DNA of 64,000 bases, taken from contig NZ_ARWA01000001.1 of the NCBI RefSeq assembly GCF_000385335.1, forward strand, positions 574,081 to 638,080, given 5' to 3'. The notes below the pieces were generated by a model that saw only the letters and a list, made by a program, of their open reading frames with translations, did not search any database and was not told the DNA's origin. This document shows, one piece after another, positions 34,618 through 45,400 of this stretch. Origin of the DNA: Methyloferula stellata AR4. GTDB lineage: Bacteria > Pseudomonadota > Alphaproteobacteria > Rhizobiales > Beijerinckiaceae. Made by a program: the position numbers and the translations under genes. Positions within the stretch are counted from its first letter, which is position 1; the number at the start of each line of letters is the position of its first letter.

Positions 34618-35001
34618 TCAGGACTCTTCTTGATCTTGCTCCTGCGGCGGCGGCTTGAAGCCGAGCGCTTTGGCTTCGGCCGCAACTTCTTTGATCTCGA
34701 TGACGGCCGCGTCGTAGAGATTCGTCATGGCGTCGCGGATTTCCTCATCGGTCTTATCGACACGTTTGGTGTTGAAATCGGTGCGAATCATGCGGAAGAC
34801 TTCTTCATCGCCGTCTTCTTCGAGTTCCGCCGCGATCAGGGCCGAGGCATATTCCTCCGCGGCGGCGGGCTCCAGACCGAGCAATTCGGCCGCCCAGAAG
34901 CCGAGCCATTTATTGCGGCGCACCGTCGCCTTGAATTTCAACTCTTCCTCATGCCTGAACTTGGCTTCTTCGGCCCGTTCGCGCTCGTCGAAAGTCGTCA
35001 T
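34618..35001 (-). CDS. DUF1476 protein, F1-ATPase inhibitor subunit zeta
   Basis: A 127-residue acidic helical protein starting MTTFDERERAEEAKFRHEEE, which is the N-terminal inhibitory segment of the alphaproteobacterial zeta subunit. In Paracoccus it blocks the F1-ATPase in a unidirectional manner. The four-helix body continues with RNKWLGFWAAELLGL and EEVFRMIRTDF. The last ~15 residues are rich in Pro, Gln and Glu. The gene is 36 bases from xerC and reads in the same direction, but I see no functional link between them. Confidence 0.93.
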   Translation of the reverse strand: MTTFDERERAEEAKFRHEEELKFKATVRRNKWLGFWAAELLGLEPAAAEEYASALIAAELEEDGDEEVFRMIRTDFNTKRVDKTDEEIRDAMTNLYDAAVIEIKEVAAEAKALGFKPPPQEQDQEES

Positions 35002-35614
35002 TGCTCAACCTTTTAGGGCTTTTTGCATCGCACAATCGGCAGATGCCCGGGGTCCGCGCGCACCACGCCTCTGGGCATTGCGGTATTCGCCCTTATATTA
35101 GCGGCATCGCCTGGAAAGACCCAAGCGGGATTTCCGGCTGCGCCCGGGCACTAGACCAGCCATTGGCTGTATCCGCCAAGGGCGTGAGCCCTTAAGATTA
35201 TGGTTTTTCTTGCATTTCAGCGTCATCGGCGTGTCACCGCCCTGCTCTCTGATGCGATTCGGTAGAAAGTCCGGCCTGCGGCCAAGCGCCTCGCATTGTG
35301 CGGGCAGGGCCTTTCGGATAGGGTCCCATCGAACCGGGTTGTCTCGCGGTTCGTAACAAGCTAGGACCGCAGCGCGCTGCGGCACCATCACGCGGAAAGG
35401 CTGTTCACCAGCCTGACGCGCTAAAACGCGGACCGGTTCGGACGCGAAGCCCCAAAAGCAGGTTGCCCTTGCCCATAGCTCCTGATGGTCAAGGGCAACC
35501 TGCCGGATTCTTTAAGGATCTTACGGAATTTCTCCGATCCAATCCTGAAAGTTCAGGTGCGGGACTGGGTCAGAGACATTCCGTCAGGGACATTCAAAGG
35601 AGCCACGGCCACTA
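35002..35614. other. 613-base gene-free region upstream of purC
   Basis: No reading frame on either strand has plausible protein features. The region holds a strong hairpin (35458-35503, listed separately). A GTAGAAAGTCCGGCC at 35262-35276 recalls the conserved 5' element of RNase P RNA, but the matching 3' element is not seen. The promoters of the zeta-subunit gene (leftward) and purC (rightward) should lie here. Confidence 0.5.
35458..35503 (+). terminator. Strong 14-bp hairpin upstream of purC
   Basis: Perfect arms GCAGGTTGCCCTTG (35458-35471) and CAAGGGCAACCTGC (35490-35503) with an 18-base loop, followed by CGGATTCTTTAAGG. It could be an intrinsic terminator or attenuator in the purC leader, or part of a small RNA. 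The U-tract is weak, so terminator is only one reading. Confidence 0.45.
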
Positions 35615-36409
<795 letters not shown>

Positions 36410-36438
36410 GCTGAATAGGTTGCGACTTCAGACGATTC

Positions 36439-36469
36439 AAACGGAGGCTTCGGCCTCCGTTTTGTTTTT
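36439..36469 (+). terminator. Rho-independent terminator after purC
   Basis: Stem ACGGAGGC with tetraloop TTCG and GCCTCCGT, directly followed by TTTGTTTTT. The classic structure indicates that purC ends its own transcript, separate from purSQL. Confidence 0.92.
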
Positions 36470-36531
36470 GGTGAAGAGCGCATAAATGATGTGCAAAGCC
36501 TCACCGCCAAAAGACAGGCAGCATAGATTCT

Positions 36532-36620
36532 GCCATTCATCTCTTGGCGGCGGTCCGAAGGATCGTCATTGACAGAAACGAGACCGCCTCGCCAAAAATG
36601 TCCGCCATCGAATGAATGGC
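36532..36620. repeat. Intergenic palindromic repeat (family R3)
   Basis: Outer arms GCCATTCAT and ATGAATGGC bound the element, which contains CTCTTGGCGGCGGTCC and TCGTCATTGACAG. Similar to 20771-20915 and 33431-33580. It lies just upstream of purS. Confidence 0.65.
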
Positions 36621-36658
36621 TAGCTATCGGCTTCGCCGACTGAACTGAAGAGCCCATA

Positions 36659-36898
36659 ATGAAAGCCCGTGTCATCGTGACCTTGAAGGAAGGCATCTTG
36701 GATCCGCAAGGCAAGGCGATCGAAGGCGCGCTCAAATCCATGGATCTGCCGGGCGTCGCGAGCGTGCGGCAGGGCAAGATTTTCGATATCGAGCTTGCCG
36801 AGGCCGATGGCGCGAAAGCCGAGGCGCTTTTGAAAGATGCCTGCGAAAAGCTGCTTGCCAATCTCGTGGTGGAAGACTTCCGGATCGAGAGACTTTGA
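36659..36898 (+). CDS. purS: Phosphoribosylformylglycinamidine synthase subunit PurS
   Basis: A 79-residue subunit that bridges PurL and PurQ in the FGAM synthase complex. Start MKARVIVTLKEGILDPQGKA and the following SVRQGKIFDIELAE are diagnostic. Its stop TGA overlaps the ATG of purQ by one base (TGATG at 36896-36900), so translation of the two is probably coupled. The three-gene PurS/Q/L arrangement is the small-PurL type. Confidence 0.96.
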   Translation: MKARVIVTLKEGILDPQGKAIEGALKSMDLPGVASVRQGKIFDIELAEADGAKAEALLKDACEKLLANLVVEDFRIERL

Positions 36899-37599
36899 TG
36901 CAGGCTTGCGTCATCCAATTTCTCGGCTCCAACCGCGACGGCGACGTCATGCGCGCTCTGGCGCAGGCAAGCGGAAAGACCCCCGTGCGGCTTTGGCATA
37001 CAGAGACCGCGCTGCCACAAGGCACCGATCTCGTCGTGCTGCCCGGCGGATTTTCCTATGGCGATTATCTGCGCTGCGGCGCGATCGCAGCGCGCGCGCC
37101 GATCATGGATGCGGTTCGCGCCCATGCCGCGCGCGGTGGCCTCGTACTCGGCATTTGCAACGGGTTTCAGATCCTCGTCGAGAGCGGGCTTCTGCCCGGC
37201 GTGTTGATGCGCAACGCCAATCTGCGCTTCGTCTCAAAACTGCAGCATATCAGCGTCGAGCGCGACGACACGCCCTTCACCTCGCATTATCATAAGGGCC
37301 AAGCGATCAATGTCGCGATCGCGCATGGCGAAGGCAATTACACCGCGGACGCGGACACTATCGCGCGGCTCGAAGGCGAAGGTCTTGTGGCTTTCCGCTA
37401 TTGCGACTCCAATGGCAAAATTGGCGGCGCGGCCAATCCCAACGGCTCGATGAACGATATCGCCGGCATCTATTCGCCGGGCCTGAATGTGCTCGGCCTC
37501 ATGCCGCATCCCGAAAACCTCGTCGATCACATCGTCGGCGGCATCGATGGGCGCGGGTTGTTCGAGAGCCTTGCTGCCTTTGCCAAGGTCCCAGCGTGA
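36898..37599 (+). CDS. purQ: Phosphoribosylformylglycinamidine synthase subunit PurQ (glutaminase)
   Basis: A 233-residue class-I glutamine amidotransferase that supplies ammonia to PurL. Visible motifs are [19 protein letters not shown], the nucleophile cysteine in [13 protein letters not shown] and the His/Glu pair near the end in [10 protein letters not shown]. The ATG at 36898 is chosen rather than a TTG three bases earlier. The last bases GTGA overlap the GTG start of purL. Confidence 0.96.
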   Translation: MQACVIQFLGSNRDGDVMRALAQASGKTPVRLWHTETALPQGTDLVVLPGGFSYGDYLRCGAIAARAPIMDAVRAHAARGGLVLGICNGFQILVESGLLPGVLMRNANLRFVSKLQHISVERDDTPFTSHYHKGQAINVAIAHGEGNYTADADTIARLEGEGLVAFRYCDSNGKIGGAANPNGSMNDIAGIYSPGLNVLGLMPHPENLVDHIVGGIDGRGLFESLAAFAKVPA

Positions 37600-39830
37600 C
37601 ACCCGAACCCGCCATCACCCCCGATCTCGTCGCCTCGCATGGCCTGAAGCCCGACGAATATGAGCGGTTCAAAAAGCTCATCGGCCGCGAGCCGAGCTTT
37701 ACCGAACTCGGCATCGTCTCGGCCATGTGGAACGAGCATTGTTCGTATAAGTCGTCGCGCCTGCATTTGCGCAAATTGCCGACGAAGGCGCCCTGGGTGA
37801 TCCAGGGTCCCGGCGAGAATGCCGGCGTCATCGATATCGGTGGCGGATGGGCCTGCATCTTCAAGATGGAGAGCCATAACCACCCGTCCTATATCGAACC
37901 CTATCAAGGCGCAGCAACCGGCGTCGGCGGCATCTTGCGCGACGTGTTCACCATGGGCGCGCGGCCGGTCGCCTGTCTCAATCTTCTGCGCTTCGGCTCC
38001 CCGGATCATCCGAAGACGCGCCATCTCGTGGCGGGCGTCGTTGCCGGCATCGGCGGCTACGGCAATAGTTTCGGCGTGCCCACCGTCGGCGGCTCGACCA
38101 ATTTTCATCGCCGCTATGACGGCAATATCCTGGTCAATGCCATGGCCATCGGCATCGCCAAGACGGACGAGATTTTCTATGCGAAGGCGACCGGCGTCGG
38201 AAATCCGATCGTCTATTTGGGCTCGAAGACCGGCCGCGACGGCATTCACGGCGCGACCATGGCGTCGGCGTCTTTCTCGGCCGATGCCGAGGCCAAGCGC
38301 CCGACCGTGCAGGTCGGCGATCCCTTCTCGGAAAAGCTTTTGCTTGAGGCCTGCCTCGAATTGATGGCGTCCGGCTCGGTCGTCGCGATCCAGGACATGG
38401 GCGCCGCCGGTCTCACATCGTCAGCCGTGGAAATGGGCGCCAAGGGCGATCTCGGCGTCGAGCTCGATCTCGATTTCGTGCCCTGCCGTGAACCCAATAT
38501 GACGGCTTACGAGATGATGCTGTCGGAAAGCCAGGAGCGCATGCTCATGGTGCTGCATCCGGAAAAACGCGCCGAAGCGGAAGCGATCTTCCGCAAATGG
38601 GGTCTCGATTTCGCAATCATCGGCAAGACCACGGACGATCTGCGCTTCGTCGTGAAGCACAAGGGCGAGATCAAAGCCGATCTGCCGATCAAGGAGCTTG
38701 GCGACGAGGCGCCGCTCTACGATCGCCCGCATGTCGCGCCGAAGAAGCTGCCCGTCCTCGATGCGGCTTCCATCGTGCCACCGATCGATAATGGCGAGGC
38801 TTTGAAGCGGCTTCTCGCCACCCCCGATCTTTGCGCCAAGCGCTGGATCTGGGAGCAATATGACCAGTTCATTCTGAGCAACACAGTCGCTGGCCCCGGC
38901 GGCGATGCCGCCGTGATTCGCCTTGGCGATTCCTTCGACGAAGAGGCGGGCGCCATGGCTGCGCCTGGTCTTGCGTTTACGACCGATGTCACGCAGCGCT
39001 ATTGCGAGGCCGACCCTTACGAGGGCGGCAAACAGGCGGTCGCCGAAGCTTGGCGCAATCTCTCGGCGGTCGGCGCCTTGCCCCGCGCGGTGACGGATAA
39101 TCTCAACTTCGGCAATCCGGAAAAGCCCGAGATCATGGGGCAGCTCGTCGCCTGCCTCGACGGGATAGGCGAAGCCTGCCGCGCCCTCGATTTCCCGATC
39201 GTCTCGGGAAATGTCTCGCTTTATAACGAGAGTGCCGGGCAGGACATTCTGCCGACGCCCTCGATCGGCGGGGTCGGCACGCTCGAGGATGCGAGCCGGA
39301 CCCAGACCATCGCCTTTATGCGGCCGAATGATTCGATCCTGCTGATCGGCGAGACGAAGGGCTGGCTTGGCCAATCGCTTTACCTGCGCGACATCTGCGG
39401 GCGTGAAGACGGCGCTCCGCCGCCGGTCGATCTCGCCGCCGAGAAGAAGAATGGCGACTTCGTCCGTGGGCTGATTCGCAACCGGGCACTGACGGCCGCG
39501 CATGATATTTCAGACGGCGGCTTCGCCGTCGCCCTGGCCGAGATGGCGCTCGCCGGCAATATGGGCGCGACCGTCGACGTCGACGGCCAAGTCCCGCCCC
39601 ACGCTTATTTCTTTGGGGAAGACCAGGCGCGCTATATCGTCACAGCGGCTCCAGATAAGGCAAATGCGATCTTGATGGAATCGCAACAGGCAGGTGTTGC
39701 CTGCAAAATCATCGGTTTGACCGGGGGCAATGCGTTGACCATCGGGGACGCCACGGCCATATTATTGGATGACCTGAGGCGGGGCCATGAAGCGTGGCTT
39801 CCGGACTATATGGGACGTTTCCATACTTAA
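37596..39830 (+). CDS. purL: Phosphoribosylformylglycinamidine synthase subunit PurL
   Basis: The 744-residue synthetase subunit that converts FGAR to FGAM with ATP. Family motifs are [55 protein letters not shown] and [11 protein letters not shown]. Length is that of small PurL, needing separate PurS and PurQ, both encoded directly upstream. Translation starts at GTG 37596, overlapping the purQ stop; the frame remains open further upstream inside purQ but lacks family sequence there. bolA follows 57 bases later. Confidence 0.96.
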   Translation: MTPEPAITPDLVASHGLKPDEYERFKKLIGREPSFTELGIVSAMWNEHCSYKSSRLHLRKLPTKAPWVIQGPGENAGVIDIGGGWACIFKMESHNHPSYIEPYQGAATGVGGILRDVFTMGARPVACLNLLRFGSPDHPKTRHLVAGVVAGIGGYGNSFGVPTVGGSTNFHRRYDGNILVNAMAIGIAKTDEIFYAKATGVGNPIVYLGSKTGRDGIHGATMASASFSADAEAKRPTVQVGDPFSEKLLLEACLELMASGSVVAIQDMGAAGLTSSAVEMGAKGDLGVELDLDFVPCREPNMTAYEMMLSESQERMLMVLHPEKRAEAEAIFRKWGLDFAIIGKTTDDLRFVVKHKGEIKADLPIKELGDEAPLYDRPHVAPKKLPVLDAASIVPPIDNGEALKRLLATPDLCAKRWIWEQYDQFILSNTVAGPGGDAAVIRLGDSFDEEAGAMAAPGLAFTTDVTQRYCEADPYEGGKQAVAEAWRNLSAVGALPRAVTDNLNFGNPEKPEIMGQLVACLDGIGEACRALDFPIVSGNVSLYNESAGQDILPTPSIGGVGTLEDASRTQTIAFMRPNDSILLIGETKGWLGQSLYLRDICGREDGAPPPVDLAAEKKNGDFVRGLIRNRALTAAHDISDGGFAVALAEMALAGNMGATVDVDGQVPPHAYFFGEDQARYIVTAAPDKANAILMESQQAGVACKIIGLTGGNALTIGDATAILLDDLRRGHEAWLPDYMGRFHT

Positions 39831-39886
39831 GGGTTTTCCGGCGGCAGCACCTTGCGCGCCCCAGCCCCACGACGAGGACTAAAGCT

Positions 39887-40123
39887 ATGCCTATGGAAGG
39901 ATCAGAAATCGAGCGGCTCATCAAGGAAGGTATTCCTGACGCCCGGGTTCAAACCACCGACCTCGTCGGCGACAAGGATCATTGGGCCGCCGTCGTGATC
40001 TCCTCGGAGTTCACCGGCAAGAGCAAGCTCCAGCAGCATCAGATCGTCTATAAAGCGCTCGGCGCTAATATGGGTGGCGTGCTCCATGCTTTGCAGCTCA
40101 CGACCTACGCACCGAAGGCCTAA
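39887..40123 (+). CDS. bolA: BolA family protein
   Basis: A 78-residue protein of the BolA/IbaG family, starting at ATG 39887 (GAGGA eight bases upstream; a second ATG at 39893). The conserved histidine in SKLQQHQIVYKAL and the C-terminal strand-helix GGVLHALQLTTYAP fit the fold. BolA proteins bind [2Fe-2S] clusters together with monothiol glutaredoxins, and the glutaredoxin gene is next, 53 bases downstream: a standard BolA-Grx4 pair. Confidence 0.94.
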   Translation: MPMEGSEIERLIKEGIPDARVQTTDLVGDKDHWAAVVISSEFTGKSKLQQHQIVYKALGANMGGVLHALQLTTYAPKA

Positions 40124-40176
40124 ACCATCAAACAAGCGGGCTGACCGCGCGCCACAACCACCGAAAGGACATAGAC

Positions 40177-40536
40177 ATGTCTGGAGTTTCTGATCTCATC
40201 CAGTCCATCATCGACAAGAACGACGTCGTCCTCTTCATGAAGGGCACCCCGAACTTCCCGCAATGCGGCTTTTCGGGCTCGATGGTCCAGATGCTTGGCT
40301 ACCTCGACGTGAACTACGAGCACGTCAACTGCCTCGAGAACGACGAAATCCGTCAGGGCATCAAGGACTTCTCCAGCTGGCCCACGATTCCCCAGCTCTA
40401 TATCAAGGGCGAGTTCGTCGGCGGCAACGACATCGTCAAGGAAATGTTCCAGTCGGGCGAGCTCGTCACGACCCTCAGCGCCAAGGGCATCGAATACAAG
40501 ATCCCGGCCCCGCCGAAGCAGCCCCAAAAGGCGTAA
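40177..40536 (+). CDS. grxD: Monothiol glutaredoxin, Grx4 type
   Basis: A 119-residue CGFS-type glutaredoxin with Cys30 in FPQCGFSGSMVQML, the WPTIPQLYIKGEFVGG cis-proline segment and the GGNDI glutathione-binding motif. It delivers or stores [2Fe-2S] clusters with BolA. It is preceded by AAAGGACATAGAC, a good ribosome site. The C-terminus has a short Pro/Lys-rich tail. A repeat of family R4 follows (40565-40595). Confidence 0.96.
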   Translation: MSGVSDLIQSIIDKNDVVLFMKGTPNFPQCGFSGSMVQMLGYLDVNYEHVNCLENDEIRQGIKDFSSWPTIPQLYIKGEFVGGNDIVKEMFQSGELVTTLSAKGIEYKIPAPPKQPQKA

Positions 40537-40564
40537 TCCCGCCTCGTCTTTTTTAGAAGAACGT

Positions 40565-40595
40565 CGTCATGGCCGGGCTTGTCCCGGCCATCTGC
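40565..40595. repeat. Intergenic palindrome (family R4, short copy)
   Basis: GTCATGGCCGGGCTTG pairs with the following CCCGGCCAT to form a hairpin after grxD. Related to 20980-21086 and 50832-50910. Confidence 0.6.
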
Positions 40596-40676
40596 GTTTC
40601 TGGCGCGCGCTACAGTCGTAACCTCTTTCCTGCATGCTGAAACGCCGCGGCAATGCGGGTGCGCCAGCATGGTCGC

Positions 40677-41855
40677 ATGACCAAAACAGCTCAGCACCTC
40701 CTCGCCAATATTCAGGACTTGGCCCCTGACATCGCCGCGCGCGCGGCCGACATGGAAGCCGCGCGCCGCATGCCCCTCGACCTCGTGGAAATGCTGAAAT
40801 TCATCGGCGTCTTCCGCGTCTTCGTGCCCGGGTCCCATGGCGGCCTGGAGTTCGACCTGCCGTCCGCTTTGGATGTCATTACGGCGCTCGGCCGAATTGA
40901 CGGGTCCGTCGGCTGGACCGCGATGATTGGTATCGGAGGTGGCATATTTGCGCCTTTGCTCACCCGGGAAATCTATACGCAGATCTATGATAAGGGCCCC
41001 GACGTGATCTTCGCCGGTTCCGTCCAGCCGGCCGGAACGGCCGAAGCCGTACAGGGCGGCTGGCGCGTCAATGGACGCTGGCCTTTCGCCAGCGGCTGCC
41101 AGCATGCCGATTGGATGGGCGGGTTCTGCATCATGACCCGGGACGGGAAGCCGCTTCCCGGACAGGACGAAGGCATGCCGCTTATCCGCGGCTGCTTCAT
41201 GCCGGCCGACCACTGGTCGATCGAAGACACTTGGCACGTGGCCGGGCTCAAGGCTACGGGCAGCCACCACATCGTGCTGAAGGACGTCACAGTCCCCGAC
41301 GCGAATTTCGTCGATATCGCGAACCCCGTACCGTGCGTGCAAGCACCGCTTGCCCGCGCCGTGCAGCAAGTGCTTCCCTTGCTGCACTGTGCCAATTCGA
41401 TCGGCGTCGCCGAAGGCGCCTTGGACGAACTCGTCGCACTTGCCAACACCGGACGTCAGCAATTCAGAGCCATGGCACCGCTACGCGAATCTGAAATGTT
41501 CCAAGCCGAACTCGGCCGCGCCGTCGCCGATCTGCGGGCAGCGCAGGGATTGCTGCAGATGCAGGCCGCAAGCCATTGGCGCCATGCTGTCGCCGGGACA
41601 TTGCAGGACGAAGCTTTTCTTACGCAAGCCTTGCAAACGGGGACGTGGATCGCAGCCACAGCCACGCGCATCGCCGAAACCTGCTACAGGCTCGCCGGCG
41701 GCATCGCGCTTTACGAAACCTCGCCATTGCAGCGTCGCCTGCGCGACATGCAGGCGGCATCGCAACATTATGCCGTGCAGCAACGTCATTATGTCACTGC
41801 CGGGAAGATGGTTTTGGGCGATCCCCAGATCAGCAGGAAAGCGCTTGCCGCGTAA
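40677..41855 (+). CDS. Acyl-CoA dehydrogenase-fold flavoprotein, tandem copy 1
   Basis: A 392-residue protein of the acyl-CoA dehydrogenase / flavin-dependent monooxygenase (DszC-like) superfamily. The N-terminal helical domain (IAARAADMEAARRMPLDLVE), the segment GRIDGSVGWTAMIG, the beta domain with GGWRVNGRWPFASGCQHADW and WHVAGLKATGSHHIV, and a C-terminal helical domain are visible. DszC-like members need a partner flavin reductase; none is next to it, and the electron donor is unknown. The catalytic glutamate of true acyl-CoA dehydrogenases is not obvious. A close paralog follows directly at 42037. Confidence 0.85.
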   Translation: MTKTAQHLLANIQDLAPDIAARAADMEAARRMPLDLVEMLKFIGVFRVFVPGSHGGLEFDLPSALDVITALGRIDGSVGWTAMIGIGGGIFAPLLTREIYTQIYDKGPDVIFAGSVQPAGTAEAVQGGWRVNGRWPFASGCQHADWMGGFCIMTRDGKPLPGQDEGMPLIRGCFMPADHWSIEDTWHVAGLKATGSHHIVLKDVTVPDANFVDIANPVPCVQAPLARAVQQVLPLLHCANSIGVAEGALDELVALANTGRQQFRAMAPLRESEMFQAELGRAVADLRAAQGLLQMQAASHWRHAVAGTLQDEAFLTQALQTGTWIAATATRIAETCYRLAGGIALYETSPLQRRLRDMQAASQHYAVQQRHYVTAGKMVLGDPQISRKALAA

Positions 41856-41879
41856 AACCCGGGCCGATTTTTGAGCCTG

Positions 41880-41908
41880 TTCGCCACGGCGATAAGCGTC
41901 GTGGCGAA
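41880..41908 (+). terminator. Possible terminator hairpin after tandem copy 1
   Basis: Arms TTCGCCACG and CGTGGCGAA with an 11-base loop lie 25 bases after the stop. The following bases are ATCCATTTCGG, so the U-tract is poor. Confidence 0.35.
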
Positions 41909-42036
41909 ATCCATTTCGGGCCAGCCCGTTGCGCCTTTTGAGGTGCCCACCCCTCAGAGCTGCCCGGCGCTACGATCGTAACTTTGTTTCCGGGCGTTGA
42001 AACGCACTCGCAACGCAAGTTTCGTAGCCTCGCTGC

Positions 42037-43218
42037 ATGACAAAAACAGTCCAACATCTCCTCTCCGACATTCAGGCATTAGCCCCTAGCATCGCCGCCC
42101 GCGCGGCCGAGATCGAAGCCGGACGGCGCATGCCGCTCGACATCGTGGAAAAGTTGAAATCGATTGGCGTCTTCCGCATGCTGGTATCGAAATCCAGCGG
42201 GGGGCTGGAATTCGATTTGTCCTCTGCCATGGAGGTCATCGCCGCTCTCGGCAGAATAGACGGCTCCGTCGGCTGGACCGCGATGATCGCCACCGGAGCC
42301 AGTATTTTCGTGCCTTTGGCGTCGAAGGAGACATATGCGCAGATTTATGCGAAGGGCCCGGACGTCGCTTTCGCCGGCTCCGCCCGTCCCGGCGGCACGG
42401 CCGAGGCCATCCCGGGCGGATGGCGCGTCAATGGCCGCTGGTCCTTCGCGAGCGGCTGCCTCCACGCCGACTGGATGGCCGCCTTCTGCATCGTCGTCAA
42501 AGACGGCAAACCGATCCCGGGGCCAGAACCCGGCATGCCCGTCATTCGCGGCTGCATCCTGCCCGCCAGCGATTGGCAGATTGAAGATACGTGGCATGTC
42601 GCTGGCCTCAAGGGCACCGGCAGCAACGACATCCTGCTCAAGGACATCATCGTCCCCGACGCCAATCTCATCGACTTTGCCAACGCCACGCCTTGCGTCC
42701 CGGCGCCGCTTTCCCACGGAGCGCAGCAAGTCCTGCCTCTTCTTCATAGCGCCAATGCCGTCGGCATGGCCGAAGGCGCCTTGGAGGCGCTTACCGCCAT
42801 GGCCAAAGGCGGCAGACAACAATTCAGCGCCGCCGTGCCCTTGCGCGATTCAGAGCTCTTTCAAGCCGGGCTCGGGCGCGCCGCCGCCGACCTTCATGCC
42901 GCCCAGGCCCTCCTCCAAAGTGAGGGCGGACGCTTTTGGCGCTATGCACTTGCCGGAACATTGGGGGACGAAGCGCTTCTTACGCAAGCGCGGCAAAGTA
43001 CGGCCTGGATCACCGGTACGTCCTTGAGCGTTGCCGAAGCCTGTTACGCGCTCGCCGGCGCCGCCGCGATTTATGAGGCTTCACCGCTCCAGCGCCGTCT
43101 GCGCGATCTTCAGACGGCAGCGCAGCATTATACGGGGCAGCAAAGGCACTATGCCCCCGCCGGCAAGCTGCTTTTGAGCGAGGACGTGTGCGTCGCGCCG
43201 AAAACGCTCGTCGCTTAA
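42037..43218 (+). CDS. Acyl-CoA dehydrogenase-fold flavoprotein, tandem copy 2
   Basis: A 393-residue paralog of the preceding gene, alignable along its whole length: copy 2 begins MTKTVQHLLSDIQALAPSIA against MTKTAQHLLANIQDLAPDIA, and shares GRIDGSVGWTAMI, GGWRVNGRWSFASGC and EDTWHVAGLKGTGS. The upstream sequences of both genes are also similar. The recent duplication with divergence suggests different substrates or regulation. Substrate and partner reductase unknown. The stop is 12 bases from the convergent stop of the TlpA-like gene. Confidence 0.85.
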   Translation: MTKTVQHLLSDIQALAPSIAARAAEIEAGRRMPLDIVEKLKSIGVFRMLVSKSSGGLEFDLSSAMEVIAALGRIDGSVGWTAMIATGASIFVPLASKETYAQIYAKGPDVAFAGSARPGGTAEAIPGGWRVNGRWSFASGCLHADWMAAFCIVVKDGKPIPGPEPGMPVIRGCILPASDWQIEDTWHVAGLKGTGSNDILLKDIIVPDANLIDFANATPCVPAPLSHGAQQVLPLLHSANAVGMAEGALEALTAMAKGGRQQFSAAVPLRDSELFQAGLGRAAADLHAAQALLQSEGGRFWRYALAGTLGDEALLTQARQSTAWITGTSLSVAEACYALAGAAAIYEASPLQRRLRDLQTAAQHYTGQQRHYAPAGKLLLSEDVCVAPKTLVA

Positions 43219-43229
43219 AGCGGCGATGC

Positions 43230-43907
43230 CTATTTCGCCGCCGCGGTGATCAGCGCCGCGGCCTCGGGCGAATCCCATTTGGCGGGACCCGCCATCGTGC
43301 CGATCTCGCAGCCATCCTTGCCGACCAGGATCGTCGTCGGCAGGCCCATGATCCCGCCCTTTTGCTTCAACACCTGAAAAACATCGGCCTTCGGATCGGC
43401 GTAGAAGCCGAGCTTCTCGACCCCGATCTCGCCGAAAAACGCCTTCGCCTTCTCGAGCCGCGACGTATCCATATTGACCGCCACGACCTCGAAGCCGTCG
43501 GAGCCGAGATTGGCCTCGAGCCGGTCGAGCGAAGGCATTTCCTGGCGGCAGGGCACGCACCAGGTCGCCCAGAGATTGAGGAGCACCAGCCGGCCCTTGA
43601 AGGCTGCGAGGCTGGTTTTTTCGCCGTCCGGCCCATTAAAGGTAAGATCCGGCAAGGATTTGGGGGCAGGATTAAGGCTCAGGGCGGCCACTTCGCCATG
43701 AACGAACGGTTTCAGCCGCAGGGCCACATCCCGTTCCGGCGCACATTTGGCCGCGTCGGCCGCGGCTTCCTTGCTGTCAGGCTTGCCAATCCCGTATAGG
43801 ACGGCACCCGAGGCGGCGATGACGAACGCCACCCCTGCCAAAATCGGCACGAGCCGCGATTTCCTCCGGGCGGTGGCTTCAACGGGTTTTTGAGGGTCTT
43901 CGGTCAT
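43230..43907 (-). CDS. TlpA/CcmG-like membrane-anchored thiol-disulfide oxidoreductase
   Basis: A 225-residue protein with one N-terminal membrane helix (about residues 19-40) and a periplasmic thioredoxin-like domain containing [15 protein letters not shown] (Cys117, Cys120) and the cis-proline loop GLPTTILVG. An extra cysteine at position 55 precedes the domain. It probably reduces periplasmic thiols, for example in cytochrome c or cytochrome oxidase maturation. Start at ATG 43907, with AAAGG five bases upstream. Divergent from argH, with a very short intergenic region. Confidence 0.9.
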   Translation of the reverse strand: MTEDPQKPVEATARRKSRLVPILAGVAFVIAASGAVLYGIGKPDSKEAAADAAKCAPERDVALRLKPFVHGEVAALSLNPAPKSLPDLTFNGPDGEKTSLAAFKGRLVLLNLWATWCVPCRQEMPSLDRLEANLGSDGFEVVAVNMDTSRLEKAKAFFGEIGVEKLGFYADPKADVFQVLKQKGGIMGLPTTILVGKDGCEIGTMAGPAKWDSPEAAALITAAAK

Positions 43908-43949
43908 GAGGCCTTTGTCAGAGCACGAGACGATAAAGAGCGCGAGACG

Positions 43950-45347
43950 ATGAGTAACAAGATGTGGGGCGGACGGTTCGCGGAAAAGCCCGCCGCCATC
44001 ATGCAAGAGATCAACGCCTCGGTCGGCTTCGATTACAAGCTCGCCGCGCAGGATATCGCAGGCTCGCTCGCCCATGTCGAAATGCTGGCGCAAACGGGTC
44101 TCGTGTCGCGCGAGGACGCCGAAGCGATTTCGCGGGGCTTAGCCGAAATTCGCGGCGAAATCGAGAGCGGCGCTTTCACCTTTTCGCCAGAACTCGAAGA
44201 TATTCATATGAATATCGAGTCCCGGCTCGCAGCCAAGATCGGCGCAGCCGCCGGCCGCCTGCATACGGCCCGCTCGCGCAACGATCAAGTCGCGGTTGAT
44301 TTCAGGCTCTGGGTCCGCGACACGATCGATCATCTCGATGCGCAATTGAGGGATCTGCAGCAGGCTTTGGCCGAAAAGGCGGTCGAGCACGCTGGAAGCC
44401 TGATGCCGGGCTTCACCCATCTTCAAACGGCCCAGCCCGTCACATTTGGGCATCATCTTCTGGCCTATGTGGAAATGTTTTCGCGCGACCGCTCGCGCTT
44501 TTGTGATGCGCGGGCAAGGCTCAACGAATGTCCGCTCGGCGCGGCGGCGCTTGCCGGAACCTCGTTTCCGATCGATCGCGAGGCGACGGCCAAGGCGCTC
44601 GGCTTCGACCGGCCGACCGCCAATTCGCTCGATTCGGTCGCCGACCGCGATTTCGTGCTGGAGCCGCTCGCCGATGCCGCGATCTGCGCCGTGCATCTGT
44701 CGCGTTTCGCCGAGGAAATCGTGCTTTGGACCACGGCGCAATTTGGCTTCGTGCGGCTCACCGATCAGTTTTCGACCGGCTCTTCCATCATGCCGCAAAA
44801 GCGCAACCCGGACGCGGCCGAACTGGTGCGCGGCAAATCGGGCCGCGTGATCGGCGCGCTCGCCGGTCTCCTGATCGTCATGAAGGGTCTGCCGCTCGCC
44901 TATTCGAAAGACATGCAGGAAGACAAGGAAGGTGCTTTCGATGCCTTGCAGACGCTCTCGCTGTCGATCGCGGCGATGGCCGGCATGGTCCGCGATCTCG
45001 AACCCGATCTGAAAAAGATGAAGGCCGCCGCGGGCGACGGCTATGCGACAGCGACCGATCTGGCCGATTGGCTCGTGCGCGAGCTGAAAATGCCGTTCCG
45101 CGAAGCGCATCATGTGACGGGCCGGCTTGTCGCTTTGGCGTCCGACCGCAAAATCGGGCTGCAAAAGCTGTCATTGAACGAGCTGCAATCGGTCGAGCCG
45201 CGGATCACGAAAGAGATTTATGACGTGCTCGGCGTCGAAAACTCGGTCAAAAGCCGGACGAGCTATGGCGGGACGGCGCCTAAAAACGTCCGCGCCCAGG
45301 CCAAGCGCTGGCTCAGCCGGCTTGCCAAGGAGAAGCCCGCCACTTAG
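43950..45347 (+). CDS. argH: Argininosuccinate lyase
   Basis: A 465-residue enzyme that splits argininosuccinate to arginine and fumarate, the last step of arginine synthesis. Start [20 protein letters not shown]; other motifs are [33 protein letters not shown] and the superfamily signature [17 protein letters not shown]. The ATG at 43950 begins at the conserved N-terminus. It is followed by a small lipoprotein and lysA, a gene order common in alphaproteobacteria. Confidence 0.97.
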   Translation: MSNKMWGGRFAEKPAAIMQEINASVGFDYKLAAQDIAGSLAHVEMLAQTGLVSREDAEAISRGLAEIRGEIESGAFTFSPELEDIHMNIESRLAAKIGAAAGRLHTARSRNDQVAVDFRLWVRDTIDHLDAQLRDLQQALAEKAVEHAGSLMPGFTHLQTAQPVTFGHHLLAYVEMFSRDRSRFCDARARLNECPLGAAALAGTSFPIDREATAKALGFDRPTANSLDSVADRDFVLEPLADAAICAVHLSRFAEEIVLWTTAQFGFVRLTDQFSTGSSIMPQKRNPDAAELVRGKSGRVIGALAGLLIVMKGLPLAYSKDMQEDKEGAFDALQTLSLSIAAMAGMVRDLEPDLKKMKAAAGDGYATATDLADWLVRELKMPFREAHHVTGRLVALASDRKIGLQKLSLNELQSVEPRITKEIYDVLGVENSVKSRTSYGGTAPKNVRAQAKRWLSRLAKEKPAT

Positions 45348-45400
45348 AGCCGTGCGGGCAATCCCTCCGGCTGCGCCTGACGAACAGGTCTTTTTCGGCT

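Noticed and set aside
35262-35280. Possible RNase P RNA start (GTAGAAAGTCCGGCC)
   Set aside because: Only part of the conserved 5' element is present and no matching 3' element or core structure was seen within 400 bases.
35098-35391. 97-residue minus-strand frame in the gap before purC
   Set aside because: Basic, low-complexity composition, no ribosome site and no family features.
38421-39503. 360-residue minus-strand frame within purL
   Set aside because: Antisense shadow of purL with no recognisable domain.
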